Source of the DNA: Amyelois transitella
Taxonomy: Eukaryota > Arthropoda > Insecta > Lepidoptera > Pyralidae
Reading direction: 5' to 3'
NCBI RefSeq assembly: GCF_032362555.1
Contig: NC_083518.1
Coordinates: 2,182,501 to 2,246,500, forward strand
DNA: 64,000 bases
The notes beneath the pieces are model-generated. The model saw only the letters and a list, made by a program, of their open reading frames with translations. It made no database searches and was not told the origin of the DNA. The position numbers and the translations under genes were made by a program. Positions 36,487-49,600 of the stretch are shown piece by piece (the stretch's first letter is position 1; every line of letters begins with the position of its first letter).

Positions 36487-37665
36487 CTATGGGTAGGATA
36501 GTAATGCCTGCTGCGGCCAAGCGATTTTAGCATCTATTCTCTTGTAGGCAAGGATGAAGTTCTGACCACTCTTTTCTGACATTACTTCTTGAGGGCAATC
36601 GTTCTCGTTCAACATTGTTTCTGTAAAAAAGTAAAAGAACTGAATTAAGGAATCAAATAACACTTTTTATATACTTAGTTTAAGTTTAGATTATACCAAA
36701 TATACACAATAAAATTTTCAGCCGAATGTCTCAATGATAGAATCCATAGGCACATTTAAATAATAATACATTAATCAGTTATTTAATTAGGTATCGTGGA
36801 AAGGCATCGGCTACACGTGGACAAAGTCGAGTTCAATTTAATAACAGTCAACAATATTATCAGTATTGACTCCCACGCAGAATTAATCTGGTTCTTATGT
36901 TTGCGCAGACAAACGTGTCAAATTTTATAGTAAACATGTGACTTGATAATGAACTAGATTAGTAAAATATTTAGTCAATAATTTTGTAAATAAATCAGGG
37001 CTTGATGCTGTGACTTGCACGTGTAACCATACATATTTGATATATACATTTAAGGTAATAAATTGTAGATATGTTACATAGTGTACAAAAAACAAGGCAA
37101 AGATTTTAGGTTGTTTTTATGGATTTGGTGTCATTGGTTTAATAGTCTTGCCGAAATATCGATAGTTGAGTCTTAAATTATCTACTCTATTGCAACTCTC
37201 GATGGCTCAGTTGGTGATGGTCTGGTTCTTTAAACTCTCACGGAAACCTGTTTGTTCTATTCTTTATGTACCTTTTTATTGTTTACTATCCACTGACCTC
37301 CACCTATTTACACACTGGACTGGCTGCTGTCATTATATTATTTGTGTGTAACATTTTCTGTTTTAGTACCAAAATTGCTTTGTACTGATAGTTGGACTGG
37401 CAGTAGACGGAGCTATTAGGATTATTATTAATGTTCTTAATTTGAAAGTATTGTCACCTTGTCCGTCATGCAGCGCGAAGAGCGCGTAGTCCTGCGGGTT
37501 GGTGATGGCGGCGGCGTGCGCGAGCGCGCGGCACAGGTCGCGTGCGCGCGCGCCGGGCCGGCACGGCAGCGCCACGCGCCGGATGGAGCCGCGGCACTCG
37601 TCCGGCAGCGCCACGCGCACCACCGCCACGCCGCCCGACCGGCTCTCCAGCGACCCGCGGCGGCA
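36487..37665 (-). other. spri: sprint: Ras-association (RA) domain and C-terminus
   Basis: Exon 37458-37665 is very GC-rich for the region and encodes GVAVVRVALPDECRG ... TNPQDYALFALHDGQ, a ubiquitin-fold RA domain. The last exon, 36487-36620, joins in phase 1 and ends with NFILAYKRIDAKIAWPQQ and a TAG stop. The donor of the RA exon reads GTGACA, which is weak but is the only choice that keeps the domain in frame. Confidence 0.85.
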
Positions 37666-40600
37666 CTGGTAAATAATAAATAAATATATACAGATTAACA
37701 CTAGTTAGCCTCGAAGAAAGTGTGAGACTTGTGTTACGAGAAACTTTATCTTATAATAAACACTTATAAAAATAAACATCCAAGACCCAGACCAATACAT
37801 TCAAATATTTAATGCCAACATTAAAACATTTAATATTATTTCACATTACTTACAGGTGTAGCACTATCCGGCCCCGGTTCCGGTGCGAGTCTCTTCAACA
37901 CAGCGACCGCTGAGAACAGCGCTGTGAGGTAGTATCCCCCCTCCCCTGCCAACATGGCCGCTGGTAGTAGACCAGCCATCAGTTCCGCTTCTAACTCCGC
38001 ACAGACCAGTCGACAGCGGGCCACTGTCCACGCCAAGACAGGGAGTAAATCGTCTGCTCCTAGTGCTTGTTCGCCTCGGATCTAAAATGGAAGTGAATCA
38101 CCTAATTAGAAGGATGATGAAGAATGTTTATTTCTTCTTTAAAAGACGGCTCAAAAAGTATTTAAACTGTTAGTTTAGACTACCTTATATATGTATAACT
38201 AACCTTAATGTTATGAATGAGACTAGTATGTTTCTCATCAAAGTCTGAAAATGAGGTATTTATCATCACGCCTACTAATTTACTTAGTATATCAAATTAC
38301 TAAGCACCTAAAGTAATTTGGAATAATAACTTTCACTCAACTCTGAGTCGTGCCTTACCCATCACATAAAAGAGGAAAAATAATAATATTTCAATATGTA
38401 CCTGAATTGAAATTTATATTTGTAAGTACACTTACAGCATTAAACATGACGGATATGGCCGCCAGGAGATTCTCGAGTTTGTCCAGCGGAGAGTCGGCTT
38501 CTTGCATCTTCAGGAAATGCTTTGAGATCACAGCCAACACCGCTGTGGACGGGACTTTCGTTGATTCCTGATAAAAGAAGAAAATAGTTATTCATAAGCC
38601 AGATTTTATTGTTGAAGCTGGGTTCATTGGTCTCTATGTCTCGCTCTTTTAGAGTGTGTAAACTGATTCTGTATAGTTTGATTTCATTGTATTGACTATC
38701 TCGCGAATTTTAAAACTGTTGGGAAGCAATTCTAGATTAGAGATTGTATCTGCATTTCAAATTGGAGAAAGAAAAAGTGTTAGATTCTTTTGATAAGGTG
38801 AAACCATAATTATCGCTAATGCCAACTCAACTGCACTATTTACACGATTATCGCAATACATACATATAATCACGTTTATATCACTTGCAGGGTAGACAGA
38901 GCCAACAGTCTTAAAAAGCCACGCTATGGCTTTATGATGGGATCCCAAGTTTATAAGCCTATCGCTATTATCACAATTTGGTTTATTTACATTTTAGACG
39001 ACTTTACTATAATGTAAAAAAAAGTAAAAAGTAAAAAAAAGTAAAGGTCAAAAGTACCCGAAACCGCCGAGCTTGCATGAAGAGAGTTATGAATGTGGAT
39101 GAAGCGAAGGAAGTATGCAGAGATCGTGGCAAGTGGAATGAGGTAGTCTCTGCCTACCCCTCCGAGAAAGAGGCGTGATTTTATGTATGTATGTATGTAT
39201 TACTATAATGTGGTTCTTTTTTAGTAATAGTAATTAAATAATAGACTTGGCATTGGTTTGGTATTATTTTACCTTGACTCCAAACTGCAAGGGCGTCGAG
39301 TGTTGGGCTCTCTCGATGGCGGCGTGTAACCGGCGCACGTCCGCCGCGTGCCAGCTCGCCAGTTGGGAGTACAGGCGCGTGCGCAAGGGACGCACTACCA
39401 GTCGATGCATCACGCCTTCTAATATCGCGTCCAGGTTAAGGAATTCCGTTGGTTTTAGCTGAAAGTATTTAAATGGTATTTTGATGAATCCTGATGTTTC
39501 TGATAGAGTAAGAATGGGTCACTCTCCATTTTCTTAGTTACCATTTATATAGGGACAGCAGTTGGCCATAATTTTGTTTAGCAATTTTTGAAGTTGCTGC
39601 CAACAGTATAGAATATTTAAATGCTTTTTGGGGAGAAATTCTGATATGTTTAACACGTTGTGTTAACTCGAAAAAAGTAAGGAGTAACGTGGCAAGTGAA
39701 AACATATAGTCCTAGTCTCTGCCTCTCCGAAAAGGGGGTATAATTTTTATATATTATCTTACCTTAAGCCTCTCTTTTTCCACTTCTTTCTCAAACTCCC
39801 GCTCGCCGTGCTTCACGAGGTAGTTCTTCATGCCTGACATGAACTGCCTCATGTTTCTCATCGTCACCTGTTGAGAAACAGTTACATAGACGTTACGAAA
39901 GAGTTATTCACTTAACCCTGGAGACATGAAATTGAATTCATATTCATAATTTTCTTTTACATAAAGTTTATGAACTTTCGCAAGTAATAATTTTATCAAT
40001 CATTGAAATATTACCAAGCAAATTCTTGGATTTATAGGTTTATATAGATATAATATAAAAGGAGCATGGGTTCGTTGTCATCATGTTTCTTCATGATATT
40101 TTTTCATGTTTATTTCAGAATATTTTCAACATCGGTTCGGAATCGGAAATGCAAAGAGTATATCGGTAAAATCGTAACAATGCCATCTAGTGCAAATCGG
40201 TGGAATTACCACGCGGTCAATACATATCGCTGCGTGTCCACTCCTTATAAGTTCTGAGAAATATACATATTAGATGGCACTGTCGATAGAAAATCATCAT
40301 TAGGAACGAGGAGGATGAACTAGTTATGTAAAAATTGTGAGAACCCTATTTATAGTTGTTACATATTTATTTAAAATAACAAAAAATATTTTGCTGTCGA
40401 TTACAAAAAATAACCCTACGATCAAAAAATATGCAGATCGTCTATGGATAGAGCACTTACCTGAGGACAAGTCTCTTTCGAGTCCAACGTGCATGCGATA
40501 AAGTTGTCTATGTTCTGAGCAAAAGTGGTGCTTTTGTCGTTTGCCAGGTGCAAAGCGTACGCTCGCACCGCTGCGCCCGCGCCGCGTCCCGTGCGCCCGC

Positions 40601-43600
40601 CACGCAACGCGCGTACTCTTCCTGCTGCTGTAAATTTATAAAACACAAATTAAAAATAGTTAGTTATTCATAGTTTTTATTTGATGTTTATTGAGGGCAT
40701 TGTGACAAAATATATTTTATATATCCGATATATGATATGTGTAGGGTCGGCCATGTTCGATAAATTTCCATTAAACATATCTTTATACGATTTCGATTCG
40801 ACTTAAAAAAATATCAAAATCGATTCATCCTTTCGGTTGCTATGAAGGCAAAAGCAATTCAATCCTCGCGTGTATTTAGTATAAATAAGGAGAGCAAAAA
40901 ATTTTTTCAAGATTAAATTGTAATAGGTAATTAAAACAATAACCTAATAAAGTTGCAGGATGAATCAAAGCAATGACGTGCGCTGAAATTGATAAATTGC
41001 ACACAAAGAGATAATGGATTTCATTGTTTCAATTGCTATCGCTACACCATGTGCATGATAACAATGTTATATTAAATTTAGAATATACCTAATACTTATA
41101 CTTAGGAGCTTGAATTTAGAGTAAATAAATTATAGCTTTGTCGTGCTAAAACAAAATTAAGGTTGAAATTAAGAGACAAAAATGAATTCATTAAGGTGCC
41201 GTGTGGTTCTCGGTACCAATATAAAAAAAAAGATGTCTTGAAGGGCGACTAAGGGATAGGCTTGTAAACAAGGTATTCTTCTTATATTATTCTAATAGGC
41301 TAGCAACCTGTTACTTTTTGAATCTCAATTATATAATTAAGCCAAACAGCTGAATGTGGCCTATCAGTGTTTCAAGATTGTTGGTTTGTCTAGCCCGCAA
41401 GAAATATAAACATGATTATATGTATGTACATATATGTTATAAATTAAGAGAAGTGACAATAAAAATAATAGCTACATATTTCGACACAACATGAACACAT
41501 GAACTGAACAGCTTGACCAGAATAGCAGATGTCTTCATGTAGCGACTTAAAAAGTAACTAGTTTGGTGAAGTAAATACAATCAACCTGCCCCTAAGCATG
41601 GCACGCGCGACGCCGTTTTTATCGCGCGCAAACTATCGCTGTTCTGTCGTTTCACGTCATAATTAGAGCGTAATACTATGACGGTCTCTGTGGCGCAGCG
41701 GCAATGTCTGTGACATTGCAGGTCCCGGGTTCGAATCTTAGTCAGGGCATGATAAGAAAAGAACTCTCTCTGATTGGTCTGGGTCTTGGATGTTTATCTA
41801 TATAATATTTATTATAAAATAAAGTGTATTTGAGTTAGTATCTCGTTACACAAGTTACGAACTTCCTTCGAGGCTAACTCAATCTGTGTTATTTGTGCCG
41901 TATATATATTTATTTATTATTATTTATGGAGGCTGATAATATTGTGTAAAAAATGACTGAAAGAGCAAGAAGGTAAATTAGGTTGTCGCTCTGAGTAATA
42001 AACCTCATTAGTAAAAAAATGTTTTGTTACAGAATAAACGAAAACAACAACAATACTACATTTAAATAGAAAAGCATAATGAGTTATATCGAGCATAGTA
42101 ACACTTTTTCCTCGGTACGTTATGCTAGTCAAATATTTAACTGTTATCAAATGGGACTATTAATCTTTGGTTATATTGCTCTTTTGTTAATAATTTATCT
42201 TATCATTTTTTAAATTATCACGTCAATCATGGAATACTACATTATGAAGTTGTTGAAAATATAGCAAAATCAAATTTCAATTAATTTGCTCAGGCAAGTC
42301 ACTTTCTATGTAAAATTAAAATTGTTATATAGTGAAACCTTAAAAATACTCAGGTCGGATGATGAGAAAGACTTTTTAATTACCAGGAAAAATCTATACT
42401 ATAGGTACTATTATGCAGCACAACCTAAATGAAAACTCCCTACATGTATGTACGTGTAATATTACCTACTTATATATCTCAGAGTGAAATCCGACGTTTG
42501 AAAGAAAGGTACATCGGTCATTTCTTCTTTTTCGTTCATCGTTTCGTTCGATTTACAGCAACAACCGAATTTTCCACACAAACGTTGCCATAACTTTGAT
42601 ATCGCCATCATTATTTTCTTCAAAGGACTCATTTTCCTCGGCTGTTTTTCTGAATGATTGCCATAACAGTGGGGAGATTTCGCTTCTACAGTTGCTTCGA
42701 ATCTACATCCATTTTTTGCCAAATTACTACACAATGCCGTCAGCGCGTCGGCCTTTGCCAGATTTGCCTGAAATTTGGGTGCCGTTAATTGTTCTTTTGT
42801 CAGGAACACCCACTCGCTCTCCAGCATAAATGTATCCAATGTATCACCACGGAAATTCTTTACTGTGGTCAACGCGTACAACTCCTGCGGCGACACGTGC
42901 GTGTCTTCACACGGCTTCAGTTTCCTCGTCCAGTCTTTGCTAGAACCGGGTTTCTCGACACTTCCTCGCAGCAACTTCGTCCAGTCTTCAGATCGGTCCA
43001 AGAAATCGTTGTCCTGCAGATTCTTCGCCCACCGACTAGGTCCAGGCTTCTCCGAAGGCTTCTCTGACTTTTCTTTGAACAACTTTTTGAACCACTTCAT
43101 GGCTGATCACTTCGCGGTTCTGTCCCGCGTGTATGAATGATTTGAATCTGTAGTTTCGCATTCACACAGCACAGCTCGCAGACCGCTGCCGACTGTCAGA
43201 AAACACGATCGACTCTGACTAACAATTTCGCGGCACGCGCAACCTATAGGACCTTTAACCCTTATAATAAATTAATTATTTACATTTGCACAGATAACGT
43301 ATTACGTCTTGGTCTCGTTGTTAAATATTAATTACTTTGATATGTTGCATTGGCATTTAGGACATTTTAATTGTAGATATCGCTCTGCTAGGAATAGAAG
43401 AACTGGATTTAAATTAGAGTAATAGGATATTTGATCAATTGATTTAAGGCGGCAGAACTGACGAATTTTAAAATCTTGGATAATATGGTTTTTACTTATG
43501 ACGTCTACAGCTGTGCTTATTGTTTTAGATGTAATCTGCAATTTATGAACAAGAAATAGGAAATAGAAAAATTTAACTTACATTGATTTATATACATACA

Positions 43601-46600
43601 TACGTAAAATCACTAAACGTTACAAAAGGCCACTTTCAATACTGAATATGATGGAATTGAGATTCAAGAATCCCATGCTTATTATTCATTTTCTTAAAAT
43701 AGGTAACCTTTTTAACCATTAATCAAGGAAAAGTTTTAGTCCCTCTTAGGATAGATTGGAACCTGTTACTATCCGTGAATCTCAGTCGATGTAATTATTA
43801 AGCCATCCCGGTCAATGAAATGTTTAGTACTATTGGCTATTTTACCCCGTAAAGAATAGACGTATAACGTGTGAGAGCGGTTTATGCGGCAGAATACCTA
43901 TATTTATTCAAAAAATTCACAATTCAAAACTTTTATTCATTATTATGAACTATATGACTTCAACATCACTTAATTATTGTCATATTTTTGGATTCACAAC
44001 ATTGGTTGACGTCAAATAAGTTACTTTAAACTAAGTTTACTGCCGCTTTCTACGTGTCAGTGCAGAAGAAGCGGTAACAAAATGCACTGCAGCATATTTT
44101 TCAACAACGTCAAATTTACAATCATCCAAATTTAGAATAGAAACGTGGACGAGGGAATACATTGTTGTGATATGAGACTTTTATAATAAAAAAAAATATG
44201 AGCATAATTGTAGAAAAAAAAAATTAAAATTAATTCAAACAAATTACCCTTAAAATGGATGTCGCAATGACAATACATTATTACAATGAACTAAAACAAA
44301 GATGGGAATGCTAATATTGACACGGCAATTATTATCAAATAAATATAATATACTGCGCCGTCGGGCAAAATTGTTTATTTTTAAACACGCGGTCAACACG
44401 TGTAATTGATAAATACATATCGTCACGTCTATATCCCTTGTGGGGTAGACAGAGTCAACAGTTTTAAAAAGACTGATAGGCCACGTTCGGCTATTTGGCT
44501 TATTGAATTCAGTGTATTTGATATAGAAGAAATCCCAAATTATGTCATACTAGAGGCCGCCCGCGACTTCGTCCGCATGGAAATCATATCAATCCCGCGG
44601 GAACTCCGGGATAAAAAGTAGCCTATATGTTATTCTGGGTCTTCAGCTACCTACATACCAAATTTCATCGTAATCGGTTTAGTAGTTTTTGCGTGAAAGA
44701 GTAACAAACATCCATACTGACATCCTGACGTCCTCACAAACTTACGCATCACTACATAGTATAAAACAAAGTCACTATTTTAGTCTGTTTGTCTGTATGC
44801 TTAAATCTTTAAAATTACGCAACGGATTTTGATGCGGTTTTTTGTAACAGGTAGAGATCACTCTAAAATCTTGAATCATCAAGAGGAAGGTTTTTATGTA
44901 TAATTTTTTCCGAATTTTTCACCCGTGCGAAGCCGGGGCGGGTCGCTAGTTTATAATATTAGTAAGACATACCCTAAAGCAAAGTGGCAGAGGGTGCAAC
45001 TGGGCACACGCAAAGATGAATGATATGTATATGTATAGTGTGATTCGATCTCGAAAATATCCGTATCTCCTAAACTAACTCTTGGATTTTCAGAAAAAAA
45101 TACAGCTAACAGTCTTCAAAAGACTGGAACCACAAGGCACACTCTACCATACTCTATTCTAATGAACATACATTCATACATATGGTCACGTCTATATCCC
45201 ATGCGGGTAAGACAGAGCCAACAGCCTTAAAAAGACTGATAAGCCACGCTCAGCTATTTGGCTTAATGATAGAATTGAGATTCAAATAATGACAGGTTGC
45301 TAGCCCATCGCCTAAAAAAAGAATCCCAAGTTTTACAAACTCGCCTAAAAAAAGAATCCCAAGTTTTACAAACTTGGGATTCTTTTTTTAGGCGATATCT
45401 ATGTAGAATTAAAATCATCTGCCTATCCCTTAGTCGCCTTTTACGACATTCTAATGAAAATAGAAAAATATTCGAAATCTTACCCAATAATGGGTCCAAG
45501 CGGTCTCTGAAGCTTTTGGCGCGGGTCGCGGCAGCGGGGCCCCGTCTGGGGATCGGGGACTCCCACTCGCATGGCTCCTCCTGATTAGAATAGAATAGAT
45601 TTATTTTCAAAATAGGATACAAGGTATCACTTATTGACGTCACATCACTTAAATCTTATTATAACTACTACCGCTTCCAAAGCGCATGTGTAGAAGAAGC
45701 GGCGGAACAAACGACACTGCAGCATTTTCATCGGACGTGAATTCGTCGTTTGATTCAATACAAAGTTAACATAAAATACATACATACATACATATATTCA
45801 CGTCTATATGCCTTGCGGGGTAGACAGAGCCAACAGTCTTGAAAAGACTGATAGGCCACGTTCAGCTGTTTGGCTTTATGATGAAATTGAGATTTAAATA
45901 GTGACAGGTTGCTAGCCCATCGCCTAAAATATGAATCCCAAGCTTATAAGCCTATACCTTAGTCACCTCTTACGACATCCATGGGAAATGAGATGGAGTG
46001 GTCCTATTATTGGTGCCAGGAACCACACGGCAATCATGGTAGAAAAATCATGAAAGAAAATAAATATAGAACAGAAGAAGTATATAATACTTAATTGTAA
46101 TCCACATTTTAATTATACCTTATTCTTTATACGTGTCCTTATGTGCAGAAGTTGAGAGGACTTACACTATAAAATACTACTTTTTTAATTAATTACAGAA
46201 CAATAAACCCCTCACCTGTTCATACGATTGTTGTCTGTCAGTGGGCGGTATCAGGCCGTCCCACTGGGAACTGTCCCACGGCTCGGAAAACACCGTCCCA
46301 TCATCACTTGCCTGCAAATTAATGTACATACTTCACAATAGAACAAGTCCATATCTTTCTCTTGGATATCGTAAAAGGTGACTAAGGGATAGGCTTATAA
46401 ATAGGCGATGGGCTAGCAACCTCTACTGCACTATTTCAAACTTAATTCCATCATAAAGTCATATAGCTACAGCTAGCTTAGCTTTAGCTTTTAGCACTGT
46501 ATATGCCTTATGTGAGTCACCTTTAACCCCATTTACAACCACAAAAAGAGAAATATCTTCATTTATATTGAAAGTATTTAAGAGAATAAACTAAGCTAGA

Positions 46601-49600
46601 CTTTGGTGAAGCGTTCTCCACTTCATTTATTAACATTTTTATCTTCTGGTAAGTCTGAATGTAAAGCCGCCATTTCTAATACGAGTAGGTATACTGACAA
46701 AATCCAAGTCTACCAAATAATAATCATTAAATTTTTGATAATAACCATTGTTCTAATATACATACATAAAATCGCGTCGCTTTCCCAGAGGGGTGGGCAG
46801 GGACTTCAACCTTCCACTTGTCACGATTTCTGCATACTTCTTTCGCTTCATCCACATTCCCAGTTCAGAGGTTTTAAATTAGTTCTAATATGCTTCAAAA
46901 AAACTGTATTAACGCATTACTAAATGCTGATGCTAAAGGAGAACTTAGGGTCTCCTGTTTAAACCTTCAAGACAAGTCTACCAAGTCCAAAACTTACCTG
47001 TTCCGATAAAGGTCGCAGGTCGTGAACGTTGTCATAACACGACGCTCTGGGCGGAGATCGCACTTCTTCTGGCAACGCTACTGGCTCCGAATTCAGTCTT
47101 AGTTCTGGGAATCTACAAGAAGAATTACAATATTACTTAATTAGAATCAATAACAGGTTGCTTACTAATCAATAGATAGGTTTTTAATGCACGAAACCCA
47201 AACAAAAAGACAAAAATCCTTGTATTAAATTTATCTTTAGTTTAAGTTGTATTCTTATCATTTAACTTTTATGTACATAAATATATAGGTAAATAAAATA
47301 AAAAGAGTGCGAGGAAGAGAGGAGTATTGGGAGTTATGAACATTTTTAAAATTACCTAAGCTCAGCTTTTAAGAGTATTGAAGCAGAAACTATCTACAGC
47401 TTACTCTCTAACTCTTTTAGTGAAATCGGATCATTGACTTTTAAAATTAATTTAATGAAAAACAATATTTAACTGTGTAAAACGTAAAAAAACTTATTTC
47501 TATTCCCGCAAGTCTGAAATCCTCTCTTAATGCACCACTAGATTCCTACATGCCAAATTTTAAATCTATGGCTGTACGTTGATAAGTCAGTGATTCAGTA
47601 AGTGTCCTTTTGTATATTTATTTATTTATTTAAACTTAATTGTACAAAATACAAATATATAGCAGCAAATAATGGCGGACAATACTAGAAATTATTGTAT
47701 ATAAAACATTATTCATCTTTTAAATGAATTTACTGTTTACTGTCGGATCTAAATGCTGTTTATTTAATAATAAACTAGCTGTCCCAGTAAACGTCTTTTT
47801 TCCATAATTTTTAAGTAATTTCTTGTTAAAATGTGGACAACTATTATCACTAAAGGGTATGAAAAATTGGATGTTGGCCGATTCTCAGACCTATCAATAT
47901 GCTCACAAAATTTCATGAGAATTGGTTAAGCCGTTTCGGAGGAGTACGGGAACGAACATTGTTACACGAAAATTTCATATATAAGACTAACTGTGCCCGC
48001 GACTTCGTCCGCGCGGAATAGTTATTTTGGGCATTATTGAAATCCTCAAGGATGAATAATTTTCCCCGTTTCTTTAACATATTCCATTATTTCTTTGCAC
48101 CTCATAGTTGCAGCGTGATGTTATACAGCCTAAAGCCTACCTCGATAAATGGTCTATTCAACGCAAAAAGAATTTTACAATTCGAACCAGAAGTTCCTGA
48201 GATTAGCGCGTTCAAACAAACAAACAAACTCTTCAGCTTTATAATATTAGTATAGATATCTAATGGTTTAGTTTGTACATTACCTCTGTGCCACAACTTG
48301 ATGGACCGTCAGATGCTGACCTCCGTCTTCAACTCCACTCAGCCTGCTCTCTTGTTCCGCTAGCGATGGGAAAGCGCCACTTTCACTATTTGCACACTCT
48401 TCGTTTTTATCTGTAAAATAAAATTGTATATTGACGAGTTCACCTGAAAGTTTCAGTCAGTCTTCAGTTGAAACGATGAATTGAGAGAAAATAGTTTTAA
48501 AGGATAACTACTATTATATTATATATATATAATAACATCTTATATTATATATATGTATATAATATAAGATGTTATTATTAAAAATGCTGTGTGGTTCCCG
48601 GTTAGAAATAAGAATAGGACCATTCTATCTCTTTCCCATGGATGTTGTAAAAGGCGACTAAGGGAAAGGCTTATAAAATTGAGATTCTTCTTTTGGGCGA
48701 CGGGCTAGCAACCTGCCACTAAATTAATCTAAATTCTATCATTAAGCCAAACAGCTGAACGTGGCCTATCAGTCTTTTCAGGACTGTTGACTCTGTCTAC
48801 CCAGCAAGGGACATATTGTATGTGATTATATATGTATATGTAGGTATGTATGAAAGCAAGATGATATTTATGAGGTATATATTAGTATCTTCTACAACAT
48901 TTGAGAAAACCACGAGAATTAAATAAAGGCTGACGATTATTATCGCCTCGTTGTAATTTGTATCATTAAAATAAAATAAAAAATATGCAACTTAATATTT
49001 TGTGCTCATGAAGCATTATATTTATAAAATAAAAATAAAAAATGACCAAACTACTTGAAACCCAGACTCCAGATAAAAAGCCAAAAGAAAAAAAAAAGAA
49101 TTGCTCTTCAAATACATTGGTTGGTTCAGTTATAAACAACTAAATTGTACATATAAAATACAGAGGAAAAGTTAATAGGTAATGTGTGTATAGGCTTATA
49201 ATTGCTTGATTTCAATTCATTAACTAATTTTTTTACTTATTTGTTTATTAAAAATAAAAATTTACATTACATTATCAATGGTGTCCGTGTAATTATTTAT
49301 ATTTAGTATAAGTGGCATCATTCGTGTTCTTTTTTCAAACCAACCAATGCGGAAGTGACACCAAGGAGCGTGATAACAAAGCGGTCCCGACTACTATAAA
49401 TTTTGCACTGACTTATAAACTTCCAACTGGAGTCAACGGTCCAAGTTTGTTCGTTCTTGCCTGTGGGTGGCTTGGTCGTGACCCTCGGTGGCTGCACCGG
49501 TTTCACCTTGGGCTTGTTCCGGATGGACACCAAATTGTCCACCGACGATGAAGTGTTTGGCGATGAAGCTGGAACGTTGAATATTGAGAACGTTAAGTCT

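Larger units (their letters stand above)
37854..40627 (-). other. spri: sprint: RH and VPS9 domain exons
   Basis: Exons 40461-40627 and 39763-39867 give the RIN-homology region (ending KSTTFAQNIDNFIACTL and MRQFMSGMKNYLVKHGE). Exons 39273-39458, 38436-38567 and 37854-38081 give VPS9: LDAILEGVMHRLVVRPL, then LLAAISVMFNA, then GADDLLPVLAWTVARC and EGGYYLTALFSA. The Asp of ADDLLP and the Tyr pair of GGYYLT match the residues that contact Rab5 in VPS9 exchange factors. The domain appears intact, so Rab5 nucleotide exchange is expected. Confidence 0.92.

Noticed and set aside
37459..37683. GC-rich open frames on both strands around the RA exon
   Set aside because: Only the minus frame continuing from VPS9 and into the last exon gives a recognisable RA domain; the others are composition effects.
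41680..41760. tRNA gene
   Set aside because: A and B boxes are present but no acceptor stem pairs across the unit and an unrelated body with an AT tail follows, so it is a tRNA-derived SINE.
42775..43140. Plus-strand open frame opposite the intronic frame
   Set aside because: No splice or start context; the minus frame has repeated motifs and an in-phase donor.
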